In this document: positions 7,356 through 14,756 of the stretch, piece after piece
Numbering within the stretch: position 1 is the stretch's first letter
Layout of the letters: every line of letters starts with the position of its first letter
Assembly (NCBI GenBank): GCA_002507425.1
Contig: DAZU01000043.1
Location: 70,000-87,620, forward strand
Direction of reading: 5' to 3'
Length of the DNA: 17,621 bases
Source of the DNA: Euryarchaeota archaeon UBA53
GTDB taxonomy: Archaea; Thermoplasmatota; Poseidoniia; Poseidoniales; Poseidoniaceae
The notes under the pieces: generated by a model
The model's input: only the letters and a program-made list of their open reading frames with translations
Told to the model about the DNA's origin: nothing
Database searches by the model: none
Program-made: the position numbers and the translations under genes

Positions 7356-8062
7356 GAGTTCTCAAGTAAGGTATCGGGAACCTCAGCAAAAATATTTGCA
7401 GGCAGCGCAGTTTTAATTTTGGAAACGTAACCTAAATTGGCGGATGTTGTTTCCTGCCAATTTGCATACTCTTCATATGATTCCATTTTCAAGACTAAAT
7501 TATTCTCTCTATTCCATCCCAAAGATTTCATTTCTGTGCCTGGAGGGTCGTGTCCTGTGCAAACCAAAACATCACCAGAGAATCTTTCGAGAACATCTAA
7601 TGCTTGCCAGTGCATGTGCGTTCGTCCGCTTGGTAAATCATCTCGACCTACTCCTCCTTCACCAGTAAATAGGAAGTCCCCAGTGAATATGTGTCCGGGA
7701 CATTCGATTATCATGTGGTCACCAGTGTGTCCTGGTGAATGATGAAAGTGGAAATCAATTTCGCCCATCGATATCACGGACTCCTCATCGACATAGATAG
7801 TTACACCGAGAGATGGCGTATCATTCCACATTACATATTCACACTGGTGTTCATTAGCGAGCGTGAAACATCCAGTTATGTGATCTGCATGTGTATGTGT
7901 AGCCATAGCATACTCCAATGTTAGATCTCCTTCTTTCAGTATAGACAGATAATTCTCTAGGTTGTCCCAGACGGGATCGATTAATGCAGCCTTTTTTGTT
8001 TTCTCGCATACAACAAGGTAACTCATGGCCCACATATCCGAATTCAATTGTGCTACTCGCAT
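7352..8062 (-). CDS. Metallo-beta-lactamase-fold hydrolase, ETHE1/persulfide dioxygenase-like
   Basis: 236-residue MBL-fold enzyme. Metal-site residues are visible: HTHADH (H56, H58, D60, H61), H112 in PGHTGDH, D129 in TGDF and H171 in TGHDPPG. The segment TGDFLFTGEGGVGRDDLPSG resembles the ETHE1 sequence around GCGRTDFQ more than classical glyoxalase II. The ETHE1 mono-iron ligands correspond to H56, H112 and D129. ETHE1-type enzymes oxidise glutathione or related low-molecular-weight persulfides to sulfite; archaea usually lack glutathione, so the thiol carrier here is unknown. The N-terminus (MRVAQLNSDMWAMSYLV) is also typical of the family. A generic hydroxyacylglutathione hydrolase-like role is the alternative. 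It is convergent with, and overlaps by 4 bases, the membrane protein gene, and is divergent from rmuC. Confidence 0.82.
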   Translation of the reverse strand: MRVAQLNSDMWAMSYLVVCEKTKKAALIDPVWDNLENYLSILKEGDLTLEYAMATHTHADHITGCFTLANEHQCEYVMWNDTPSLGVTIYVDEESVISMGEIDFHFHHSPGHTGDHMIIECPGHIFTGDFLFTGEGGVGRDDLPSGRTHMHWQALDVLERFSGDVLVCTGHDPPGTEMKSLGWNRENNLVLKMESYEEYANWQETTSANLGYVSKIKTALPANIFAEVPDTLLENS

Positions 8063-8157
8063 AATTGGCCTACAACGATTACTTACTTCAAATATTCACC
8101 CAATTTTATCAATGAGTTCAATAACCACTGTCACCCAATTCACAGCGAGGGAGTCAA
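8063..8157. promoter_or_regulatory. Divergent promoter region, MBL hydrolase / rmuC
   Basis: A 95-base gap. On the minus strand GAATATTT at about 8091-8098 is a TATA candidate about 32 bases before the hydrolase ATG at 8062, consistent with a very short leader. On the plus strand a GAGGGAG sequence at 8147-8153 precedes the rmuC GTG at 8158 by four bases and may act as a weak ribosome-binding site. No clear plus-strand TATA box is seen. Confidence 0.3.
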
Positions 8158-9393
8158 GTGGAAGCACTAACATACGGAGTTTTTGGAATTTTCGTGATTG
8201 CTGCATTTCTTATAGGCAAAGGTATGAAAGGAAACTCAGATAATTCTGAAACCACAAATGAGATTAAAGAGATGATTAAAGAATCTCAAGACACCGTTAA
8301 ATCATCAATAACAAACGAAATACGTGAGCGCAATAACGACTCAAGAGATACCATTGTTACAATCCTTAAAGCAATAGGTGAAGAGCAGCAGAAAGTGCAA
8401 AAAGCGCTCGGGGAAGAACAACAGAAACACTTGTCTGTTGTCGGTGAAAATATTTCTAAACTGCAGGAATCAAACGAGAAGAAATTGGATGAGATGCGTA
8501 ATGTTGTAGATGAAAAACTGCAAACTACTCTTGAGAAACGAATCGGAGAGTCTTTCAAACTAGTCAGTGAAAGGCTGGAAGCTGTACACAAAGGGCTTGG
8601 TGAAATGCAGACTCTAGCAATAGATGTCGGCGGATTGAAGAAGGTTTTGACAAATGTATCTACAAGAGGAGCGATGGGTGAAATACAAGCTGAAAGGATA
8701 CTAGATCAGATCCTTGCTCCATCCCAATATGCCAAGAATGTTAAGACACACCCAGCATGCAAGGGTCAAGTCGAATTTGCAATAAAAATGCCCGGTGTAG
8801 ACGGGAATATGGAAGAGCCAGTATGGTTACCAATAGACTGCAAATTCCCAAAAGAGGATTACGAACGCTTAATCGATGCATATGAAGAAGGTGACAAAAA
8901 ACTCATCGAAAAGGCGTACTCAACTTTCGAATCGAATGTTACTGCCAAGGCTAAGATAATTCGAAAAGAGTACGTTGCTTCTCCCCACACTACCGATTTT
9001 GCAGTAATGTTTCTACCAACAGAAGGCTTGTATGCTGATGTGGTTAGAAGACCTGGCCTATTTGAAGCACTGCAAAGAGATCACCAAATCGTAGTGACTG
9101 GACCTTCAACACTAGCTGCATTTGTCAACAGCCTACAAATGGGATTCAGAACACTCGCCCTTGAAACAAACGCAAGTCAGGTATACAATGTCCTTGGAAC
9201 TGTCAAAACAGAATTTGTGAAATTTGGAGAACACCTTGGCAAGTTGCACAAGCAGCTGAATACGGCAGCAAACACAATTGGAGGAGACGGCGAGTCAATA
9301 CAAAGAAGACTGAGAGCAATGGAAAGGGCACTGAAAGATGTTGAGGCTTTGGATTCGCCGTCAATTGATGTCATGAACTTACTTGAAGATTAA
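8158..9393 (+). CDS. rmuC: RmuC-family protein
   Basis: A 411-residue RmuC family protein. In bacteria RmuC limits recombination at inverted repeats and is predicted to carry a nuclease-like fold; its biochemical activity is poorly defined. The layout is the family's usual one: an N-terminal membrane helix (about 5-20, YGVFGIFVIAAFLIG), a long Glu/Lys/Gln-rich coiled coil (about 35-150), then the conserved domain containing GAMGEIQAERILDQIL, PIDCKFPKEDYERL and TDFAVMFLPTEGLYADV. A late segment, ITGPSTLAAF-like (VTGPSTLAAFVNSLQMGF), is characteristic. The start is GTG 8158: an in-frame TAA lies upstream at 8122-8124 and no ATG or other GTG lies between. The NUDIX gene follows on the same strand 26 bases later, perhaps as one transcript. 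Confidence 0.93.
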   Translation: MEALTYGVFGIFVIAAFLIGKGMKGNSDNSETTNEIKEMIKESQDTVKSSITNEIRERNNDSRDTIVTILKAIGEEQQKVQKALGEEQQKHLSVVGENISKLQESNEKKLDEMRNVVDEKLQTTLEKRIGESFKLVSERLEAVHKGLGEMQTLAIDVGGLKKVLTNVSTRGAMGEIQAERILDQILAPSQYAKNVKTHPACKGQVEFAIKMPGVDGNMEEPVWLPIDCKFPKEDYERLIDAYEEGDKKLIEKAYSTFESNVTAKAKIIRKEYVASPHTTDFAVMFLPTEGLYADVVRRPGLFEALQRDHQIVVTGPSTLAAFVNSLQMGFRTLALETNASQVYNVLGTVKTEFVKFGEHLGKLHKQLNTAANTIGGDGESIQRRLRAMERALKDVEALDSPSIDVMNLLED

Positions 9394-9419
9394 TCAACAG
9401 AAAGTCCCCCGCAGTTAAT

Positions 9420-10124
9420 ATGGAACACCCATCGGATGTATTCTATTTGGAGCACGATGGTAAGGTTCTGCTTGTTGACCCATCAGGAAATGGTCCACAA
9501 TTGCCTGAAAAAAATAGAACAGGGATTACAGAATATCGCTTCCCAACCAAGTCCGAAGTTGAGAGAATGGGTATTAGATGGGAAGTGAAAAACGAATTCA
9601 ATATCTTAGGCCACAACGTAACTAAGGCTCATCCACTAATAGATTGGCCTAAACACTGGGCATGGAAAGATGATTGCATAAGCGACGATGCGGTCCATCC
9701 TGTTGCGAGAGAAGCCATTTACAGATCTATACACCGATTAGTTTCCAAGGTTATGGTGCTCAATTCAGAAGGAAAGGTATTGATGGGTAAAATTGAGCGA
9801 GGTCACTTCACAGGACACTGGACTTTACCCGGCGGTTACATGGATCACGATGAGCACCCAGCGGTTGGTTGTGTGAGAGAAACGTTAGAAGAAATGGGGA
9901 TCAACATTGAACTCAGTGACGAAGCACCAATTGTAACTCAAAGAATATTCAATAGCGAAGGAGTATCTTTTGTGTCATTTACCTATCAGGCAAACTGGGA
10001 TGGTAATGACAGTGAATTGTCTCTAAAGGAAAACGAAATTTCTGAATTCGCTTGGTTAGAACCTAGTGAAGCAATATCAAGGTCTGTATCCGGATTTGAT
10101 GTTGCGGCTCTCAAACACCTATGA
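9420..10124 (+). CDS. NUDIX hydrolase with N-terminal extension
   Basis: NUDIX enzymes cleave nucleoside diphosphates linked to another moiety. The signature GX5EX7REUXEEXGU is present: G139, E145, R153, E154, E157, E158, G160, with Thr where the first aliphatic residue normally sits. The metal ligands are E154, E157 and E158. The NUDIX domain occupies about 107-234. The first 105 residues form an extension rich in Trp and His (GIRWEV, HPLIDWPKHWAWKDD) that I cannot assign; it is not a visible four-Cys zinc ribbon as in NudC. The substrate cannot be predicted: sanitising oxidised nucleotides, NAD-like or ADP-sugar cleavage are all possible. It lies 26 bases after rmuC on the same strand, without a clear Shine-Dalgarno sequence, so co-transcription is likely. 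The 3' end overlaps convergent alaS by 14 bases. Confidence 0.88.
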   Translation: MEHPSDVFYLEHDGKVLLVDPSGNGPQLPEKNRTGITEYRFPTKSEVERMGIRWEVKNEFNILGHNVTKAHPLIDWPKHWAWKDDCISDDAVHPVAREAIYRSIHRLVSKVMVLNSEGKVLMGKIERGHFTGHWTLPGGYMDHDEHPAVGCVRETLEEMGINIELSDEAPIVTQRIFNSEGVSFVSFTYQANWDGNDSELSLKENEISEFAWLEPSEAISRSVSGFDVAALKHL

Positions 10125-12957
10125 GAAGTTTGGCAGCCTCCAAAGCGTCACCCAATCCATCAGGGTTATTACCTCCTCCTTGAGCAAATGTTGGGCGCCC
10201 TCCACCACCACCACTGATATGTGGTGAAATTGCTTTGAGTATATCAACAGCATTGTAATTCTTACTTGCATTGGTTCCCTCTGTCGTTGCAACCATTAAT
10301 TTGCCACCACCCTCTTTGCTACCTAGCACAGCTAATGTTGGTTTGGACACATCCATAGTCAATTCTCTGAGCATCTTTGTCATTTGTTTAAGTTCTCCCT
10401 CAACCTCTAATATCACGATTCTTACACCGTCAACTTCTTGTGTTCCATTTTCGCTCTCTCTAGTCCGTAAACGAACAATTTCGGCCTCAAGAGATGATAT
10501 ACGCTTCCTCTGTTCTTTCCATTCAGTAAAGAATCTTGTAGCAGTATTAGGGAGTTCGTCAAAAGGAACTTGGAAAACATCGGACGTCAATCTGAGAATA
10601 TTCTCTTGGCTACGTGCATGATTCATGGCGGATTGGCCTGCAACAATGTGTAATCTTTCAACTCCATCCTGAACAGCGCTAGACCTTACAACTCTAATCT
10701 GTCCGATTCGACTTGGCTCATCATGATGGGTTCCACCACAGGCTTGAACATCATGGTCTCCTATACGGATTATTCGAATTTCACTACCCTTTGGTGCTCC
10801 TCCTTGGTAAAGGTCAAAGCCGAACTTTCTGTCTGCATCTTTTCGATTTAGGCTCAATTTCTCAATTCTTTGAACATTTTGAACTACTTCATTTGCAATT
10901 GACTCAATCGCGTTGAGATCATCGCGATTGAGACGTCTGTGGTGAGTTATGTCCAGTCTTGAAGACTCAGCGGTTTTGTTTGAACCTGCCTGGTAAATAT
11001 GAGGACCAAGCAATTTTCTTGCTGCTCCTCCTACTATGTGGACAGATGTGTGATGATCCATTAATTGCTTCCTTCTATCCCAATCAATTTCTCCTTGAAC
11101 TATGTCTCCGATGTCAAATGGGCCTGAAGAAAGATGTAATACGTAATTTCCAGATTTTTTTGTATCGATTACCCTACAAGATGATGACTTTGATGTTAAC
11201 TTTCCGTAATCGCCTTCTTGTCCTCCACCCTCTGGATAGAAGCATGTCTTATCGAGAATTATTACGTGTGTAGCGTCATTGTTTGGGATATCTAGTGGTA
11301 TACTTGCCAAAACACTAGCCTCGAAGGTTTGTTGAAATGTGTTTTCATAATATAGTGCAGCTGTTGCGGGCAATTCTGGTAAGTCGATATTAAAATCGGA
11401 CTTTGATTGGGAAATTGCCATTGCCTTTGCCTGCGCAGCATGTCTCTCTGCCATTTCAGCGTTGAATCCTGTCCTTAGGCTAAGACTATTCCAGCCAAGC
11501 TCTCTTGCAATTTTTACCGCTATTTCAGGTGACAATCCATGACTGTCATTCAAATTGAATAATAACTCGTCAGGAAGTTCCGAAATTTCTCTCGGTATAG
11601 ACTTCAGAGATGTTTTTACAACATTATGACCCTTACGTAGCATCTCATTATATCGTTCTTCTTCACCATTAAGGATTGTAAGTAATCCTTCAGTTGTTTG
11701 CTTCATTCTTTCTGGATAGTAATTATATTCAAGATGGTGAGAAGCCAAATCACAAAGACTCAGGTCGAGACCTAAATCATCACGCATCCTCAAGATTCTT
11801 CTTGCCATCATTCGTGCAAGGTAACCTGCTTTTGCATTTGATGGGACTAAACCATCTCCCACCATATTTACAACAGCATGAAGGTGGTCGGGTATGGCGT
11901 AAATCTTTGCCAGTGGCTCAGTAATTGAAGAAAATAAATCTGGACTAATATCGTGTCCTCTTTCTTTTAATTTTTTGATAAATAAATTTTCCATACGATT
12001 TCCATCACTACCAACTTCGATATTCATTATACCAAACAATCGACTCATATCACTTAGCAAATCATCCAACTGAGATTTTGTTAAATCGAACATACTTGCG
12101 GAAAAGCCTGTTAGTTGCTTGAGCCATGATACGGTTTCAGGGTAAATTGCTTCATATATAGTCGGGGTTCCAGCAGCTGCCCAGCAGAATCTTTCCAGTC
12201 CGTAACCTGTGTCAATAATTTGTAGCGGCATTTCACTATAACTTACCCCTTTGATCTGAATATTACCAGTAGGATCCTCTTTAAGATTCATGAAAACTAA
12301 AGTGGCCAATTCCAATCCACCAACTATAACCTCGACTGCGGGACCTGCGTTTCCTCCACCAGACCAAGGGTTTTCTACATAGGTTACTTCTTTTGGATCT
12401 ACACCGAAAGTCTCACACAATAGTGAGTGACAAAAAGTGACACATTCTTCCATCCAGTAAATTACTCGATCCTGATCTGGCCGATTAAATACGTGATGTG
12501 CCATCATTTCAAAAGTTGTCAAGTGTCGACCTGATCTACCAACAGCATCCACATCGTTCAACCTTATACAAGGTTGAGAAATTGCAAGAGGGTTTGCCGG
12601 GGGCTCAACCTCACCAGATGTTACGTGGGGTTGGAAATCTGCTATACTTGCAATTGTTAGATGAATATCGTCTCGCCATCGTGCTAAAACAGGATACGGT
12701 TCGATTCTAGTGTGCTCAAATCTCTCAAAAAAAGATATGAATGCTTCTCGCATTGCGTCTTTCAAATCTCTTCCAAGTTCTCTGAAACCATCGATTATTG
12801 GTTTACCGATAAACGTATACTCATCTTCTTCAGTATCTCCACAAGTATCCCTTTCTAAATCACAAGTCCAGAACGAGAGTCCGCTAACACGACACTTCCG
12901 ACGTTCGTATCCGTTATCGTGGAATACTTTGAGGTCGATTGGTGGTAACGACAACAT
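10111..12957 (-). CDS. alaS: Alanyl-tRNA synthetase, archaeal type
   Basis: Class II synthetase for tRNA-Ala with editing of Ser/Gly mischarging. Numbered from ATG 12957 (948 residues), the N-terminus reads F-x-DNGYERRKC and FWTCDLERDTCGD, the archaeal-type extension before the class II catalytic core. The core includes NPWSGGGNAGPAVEVI and TGYGLERFCWA. The editing domain carries its metal ligands: H636 and H640 in HHTSVH, C740 and H744 in CGGTH. The C-terminal C-Ala domain ends with SGGGGGRPTFAQGGG. An in-frame GTG at 12963 is also possible, but AGGTGA overlaps that GTG and lies just two bases before the ATG. Oddity: two of the four cysteines expected in the archaeal N-terminal motif are replaced (S25 and E44). 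Convergent with the NUDIX gene; divergent from rtcB. Confidence 0.96.
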   Translation of the reverse strand: MLSLPPIDLKVFHDNGYERRKCRVSGLSFWTCDLERDTCGDTEEDEYTFIGKPIIDGFRELGRDLKDAMREAFISFFERFEHTRIEPYPVLARWRDDIHLTIASIADFQPHVTSGEVEPPANPLAISQPCIRLNDVDAVGRSGRHLTTFEMMAHHVFNRPDQDRVIYWMEECVTFCHSLLCETFGVDPKEVTYVENPWSGGGNAGPAVEVIVGGLELATLVFMNLKEDPTGNIQIKGVSYSEMPLQIIDTGYGLERFCWAAAGTPTIYEAIYPETVSWLKQLTGFSASMFDLTKSQLDDLLSDMSRLFGIMNIEVGSDGNRMENLFIKKLKERGHDISPDLFSSITEPLAKIYAIPDHLHAVVNMVGDGLVPSNAKAGYLARMMARRILRMRDDLGLDLSLCDLASHHLEYNYYPERMKQTTEGLLTILNGEEERYNEMLRKGHNVVKTSLKSIPREISELPDELLFNLNDSHGLSPEIAVKIARELGWNSLSLRTGFNAEMAERHAAQAKAMAISQSKSDFNIDLPELPATAALYYENTFQQTFEASVLASIPLDIPNNDATHVIILDKTCFYPEGGGQEGDYGKLTSKSSSCRVIDTKKSGNYVLHLSSGPFDIGDIVQGEIDWDRRKQLMDHHTSVHIVGGAARKLLGPHIYQAGSNKTAESSRLDITHHRRLNRDDLNAIESIANEVVQNVQRIEKLSLNRKDADRKFGFDLYQGGAPKGSEIRIIRIGDHDVQACGGTHHDEPSRIGQIRVVRSSAVQDGVERLHIVAGQSAMNHARSQENILRLTSDVFQVPFDELPNTATRFFTEWKEQRKRISSLEAEIVRLRTRESENGTQEVDGVRIVILEVEGELKQMTKMLRELTMDVSKPTLAVLGSKEGGGKLMVATTEGTNASKNYNAVDILKAISPHISGGGGGRPTFAQGGGNNPDGLGDALEAAKLLIGV

Positions 12958-13058
12958 GTTCACCTACCCTACGGGTAAATAGACGCTAATATCGGTATAA
13001 CTTCAAATCATCCCTAATAATAGGACATAAATGAATATATGAAACTCTTCGGACTTTC
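12958..13058. promoter_or_regulatory. Divergent promoter region, alaS / rtcB
   Basis: A 101-base gap. On the minus strand TTATACC at about 12994-13000 is a TATA candidate about 41 bases before alaS ATG 12957, predicting a leader of roughly 15 bases that would contain AGGTGA. On the plus strand AATATAT at 13034-13040, or ATAAATGA just before it, lies 22-29 bases before rtcB ATG 13059. rtcB has no ribosome-binding site, which suits a leaderless transcript. Confidence 0.4.
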
Positions 13059-14474
13059 ATGGGCGAGGAAGCATGGAGGCGCCACCTTGAGGTGGAAAAT
13101 AAGGGCCTAATGCGAATTCGCAAGCATAATGAGATGAAAGTTGATGCTATGCTTGTATCAAGTCCTGAGCATTTGGATAAGGGGTCAGATAGTCGGTCGA
13201 TTTCACAGTTGATAAACATAGCATCTATGCCCGGTGTTGTAGGTGAAGCGTGGGCGATGGCAGATTGGCACTTTGGTTATGGTTTCCCAATAGGGGGAGT
13301 TTTAGCAACTGATGTTGAATGGGGTGAACAGGGTGGTTCTATTTCACCAGGAGGAGTTGGTTTCGACATAAATTGTGGTGTCAGAATGATTGCTCTAGAC
13401 TGTCATGTTTCTGATATACCCAATATCGATAAGTTAGCTGGAAGGTTAAACGGAAGAATCCCATCTGGTGGATCTGGTAAAGGTGGATTAGACATTAATC
13501 GTCGAGAGCTAGACGAAATAATATCCAGAGGTAGTAATGCTATGGTAGACATGGGCTATGCGTATGACGAAGACCTTGCAAATATCGAATCGAAAGGGTC
13601 TCTTGAGAATAACGAAGGAGTATCAAATCGAGCGATGAATCGAGGTATGAAATCCCTTGGTACTTTGGGTTCAGGTAACCATTTTCTTGAACTGCAAACC
13701 GTGGATGCTGTAGAAGGTTCAAACCCTTATGGTCTCTTTGAAAACCAGGTGGTTTGCATGATTCACTCAGGTAGTCGTGGCCTTGGCCACCAAGTCTGCA
13801 CAGATCACGTAAGAAGACTTGAAGAAAAATATCGAAACAGGAATGGAGTTTGGTCATGTGATGAGTGGGGATTTGAAATTATGGACAGACAATTGGCAGC
13901 AGCCCCAATTCACAGCAAAGAAGGAATCCAATACCTCGATGCAATGAATGGCGCTGCCAACTTTGCATTTGCAAATAGATCGGCACTAACACATAGATTA
14001 AGACAAGCTCTTTCAAAAGAAATCGATGTTGATACTAAGCTGATTTATGATGTAAGTCACAATATTGCCAAAATTGAAGAGCATGTGATCCATGGGAAAA
14101 ATTGTAATTGCGCTGTCCACAGAAAAGGAGCTACAAGAGCACTTCCAAACCAACCCGTACTCGTACCAGGAGACATGGGTACGGGATCTTGGCTGTTAGA
14201 GGGAATCGAAGGAAATAGAGCATTTGCTTCATCCTGTCACGGAGCAGGTAGGATGCTATCTAGAACGCAAGCAAAGAAGGTAATCGATGGAAGAGAGGTC
14301 CAAAAGAATCTTGCGAATAGAGGCATAAGAATACATGCCAATACTCCCAATATTATGTCTGAAGAAGCTCCTGAAGCTTACAAAGATGTCGACGAGGTTA
14401 TTGAATTATCCAGTGCCGCAGGTTTAACAAAACCTGTTGCAAGGCTTTCTCCTTTTACAGTAATCAAAGGGTAA
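13059..14474 (+). CDS. rtcB: RNA-splicing ligase RtcB
   Basis: GTP- and Mn-dependent ligase joining RNA 2',3'-cyclic phosphate (or 3'-phosphate) ends to 5'-OH ends; in archaea it seals tRNA exons after intron excision. The 471 residues contain the full active site: D103 and C106 in GFDINCGVR, H208 in GSGNHFLE, H236 in HSGSRGLGH, H334 in VSHNIAKIE and the guanylated His, H394, in SCHGAGR. RKGATRALP (355-363) and PGDMGTGSWLLEG (370-382) are also typical. The length is normal and no intein interrupts it, unlike in several archaeal homologues. The usual cofactor archease is not encoded nearby. The next gene ends on the opposite strand at the very next base. Confidence 0.97.
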   Translation: MGEEAWRRHLEVENKGLMRIRKHNEMKVDAMLVSSPEHLDKGSDSRSISQLINIASMPGVVGEAWAMADWHFGYGFPIGGVLATDVEWGEQGGSISPGGVGFDINCGVRMIALDCHVSDIPNIDKLAGRLNGRIPSGGSGKGGLDINRRELDEIISRGSNAMVDMGYAYDEDLANIESKGSLENNEGVSNRAMNRGMKSLGTLGSGNHFLELQTVDAVEGSNPYGLFENQVVCMIHSGSRGLGHQVCTDHVRRLEEKYRNRNGVWSCDEWGFEIMDRQLAAAPIHSKEGIQYLDAMNGAANFAFANRSALTHRLRQALSKEIDVDTKLIYDVSHNIAKIEEHVIHGKNCNCAVHRKGATRALPNQPVLVPGDMGTGSWLLEGIEGNRAFASSCHGAGRMLSRTQAKKVIDGREVQKNLANRGIRIHANTPNIMSEEAPEAYKDVDEVIELSSAAGLTKPVARLSPFTVIKG

Positions 14475-14654
14475 TCACATACAGTAATTTGCACGACCAT
14501 AACCGAATGATGGTGATGCACCACTACTTGCACCATCAGGCTCTTCACAAATAACAGAAAGAAGTGTGTTCACAAGTTCTTTCAAATCGTCGACTTGTAT
14601 TTGTAATTCTTTTAGTCTGGCCGCATTATCTTGGCTCTCGCTCGTTTTTTTCAT
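14475..14654 (-). CDS. 59-residue coiled-coil small protein, unknown function
   Basis: A complete small reading frame: ATG at 14654-14652, TGA at 14477-14475. The first half is amphipathic helix with heptad-like hydrophobic spacing (ARLKELQIQVDDLKELVNTL), suggesting a short coiled coil. A Ser/Gly/Ala-rich linker follows (GASSGASPS), then an aromatic tail, FGYGRANYC, ending in Met. Two cysteines are at 36 and 58. There is no membrane segment or signal peptide. Evidence that it is real: protein-like composition with a clear domain layout, a T-poor coding strand unlike an antisense shadow, and a stop exactly abutting the rtcB stop, as for other convergent pairs in this window. It lies 102 bases downstream of the surface-protein gene on the same strand. 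I cannot assign a function; a non-coding explanation remains possible. Confidence 0.6.
   Translation of the reverse strand: MKKTSESQDNAARLKELQIQVDDLKELVNTLLSVICEEPDGASSGASPSFGYGRANYCM
14645..14651 (+). terminator. Possible T-tract terminator of rtcB inside the small ORF
   Basis: Seven consecutive T residues on the plus strand, about 170 bases past the rtcB stop, could serve as an archaeal U-rich termination signal. On the minus strand the same bases are the Lys codons at the start of the small ORF, which gives an alternative reason for the run. No stem-loop precedes it. Confidence 0.2.
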
Positions 14655-14756
14655 CCCATCCCCATCTAGAGAGACCTGCTCTCTGCTATCTATTTTGAAA
14701 AACAGGCTTTAATTGATTTCGGTGATTTATTATCTAGAACGCGCGATTTTGACTGC
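14655..14756 (-). other. Spacer between surface-protein gene and small ORF
   Basis: A 102-base A+T-rich gap. On the minus strand a T5 run at 14698-14702, about 55 bases past the surface-protein stop, may be a termination signal, and an AAAATAG stretch shortly after it could serve as a TATA-like element for the small ORF, about 38 bases before its ATG. Both are weak. No hairpin or RNA gene is evident. Confidence 0.25.

Noticed and set aside
7437..7742. Overlapping plus-strand ORFs of 101 and 74 codons
   Set aside because: Antisense to the MBL-fold hydrolase, Cys/Pro/Ser-rich in the manner of shadow frames; the hydrolase motifs are intact on the other strand.
10959..11273. Plus-strand ORF of 104 codons within alaS
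   Set aside because: Antisense to the AlaS editing domain; Leu-rich low-complexity sequence typical of a reverse-strand shadow.
13540..13857. Minus-strand ORF of 105 codons within rtcB
   Set aside because: Covers the antisense of conserved RtcB active-site motifs and shows no domain-like sequence.
13059..14474. Intein in RtcB
   Set aside because: The 471 residues are normal length and active-site motifs are uninterrupted.
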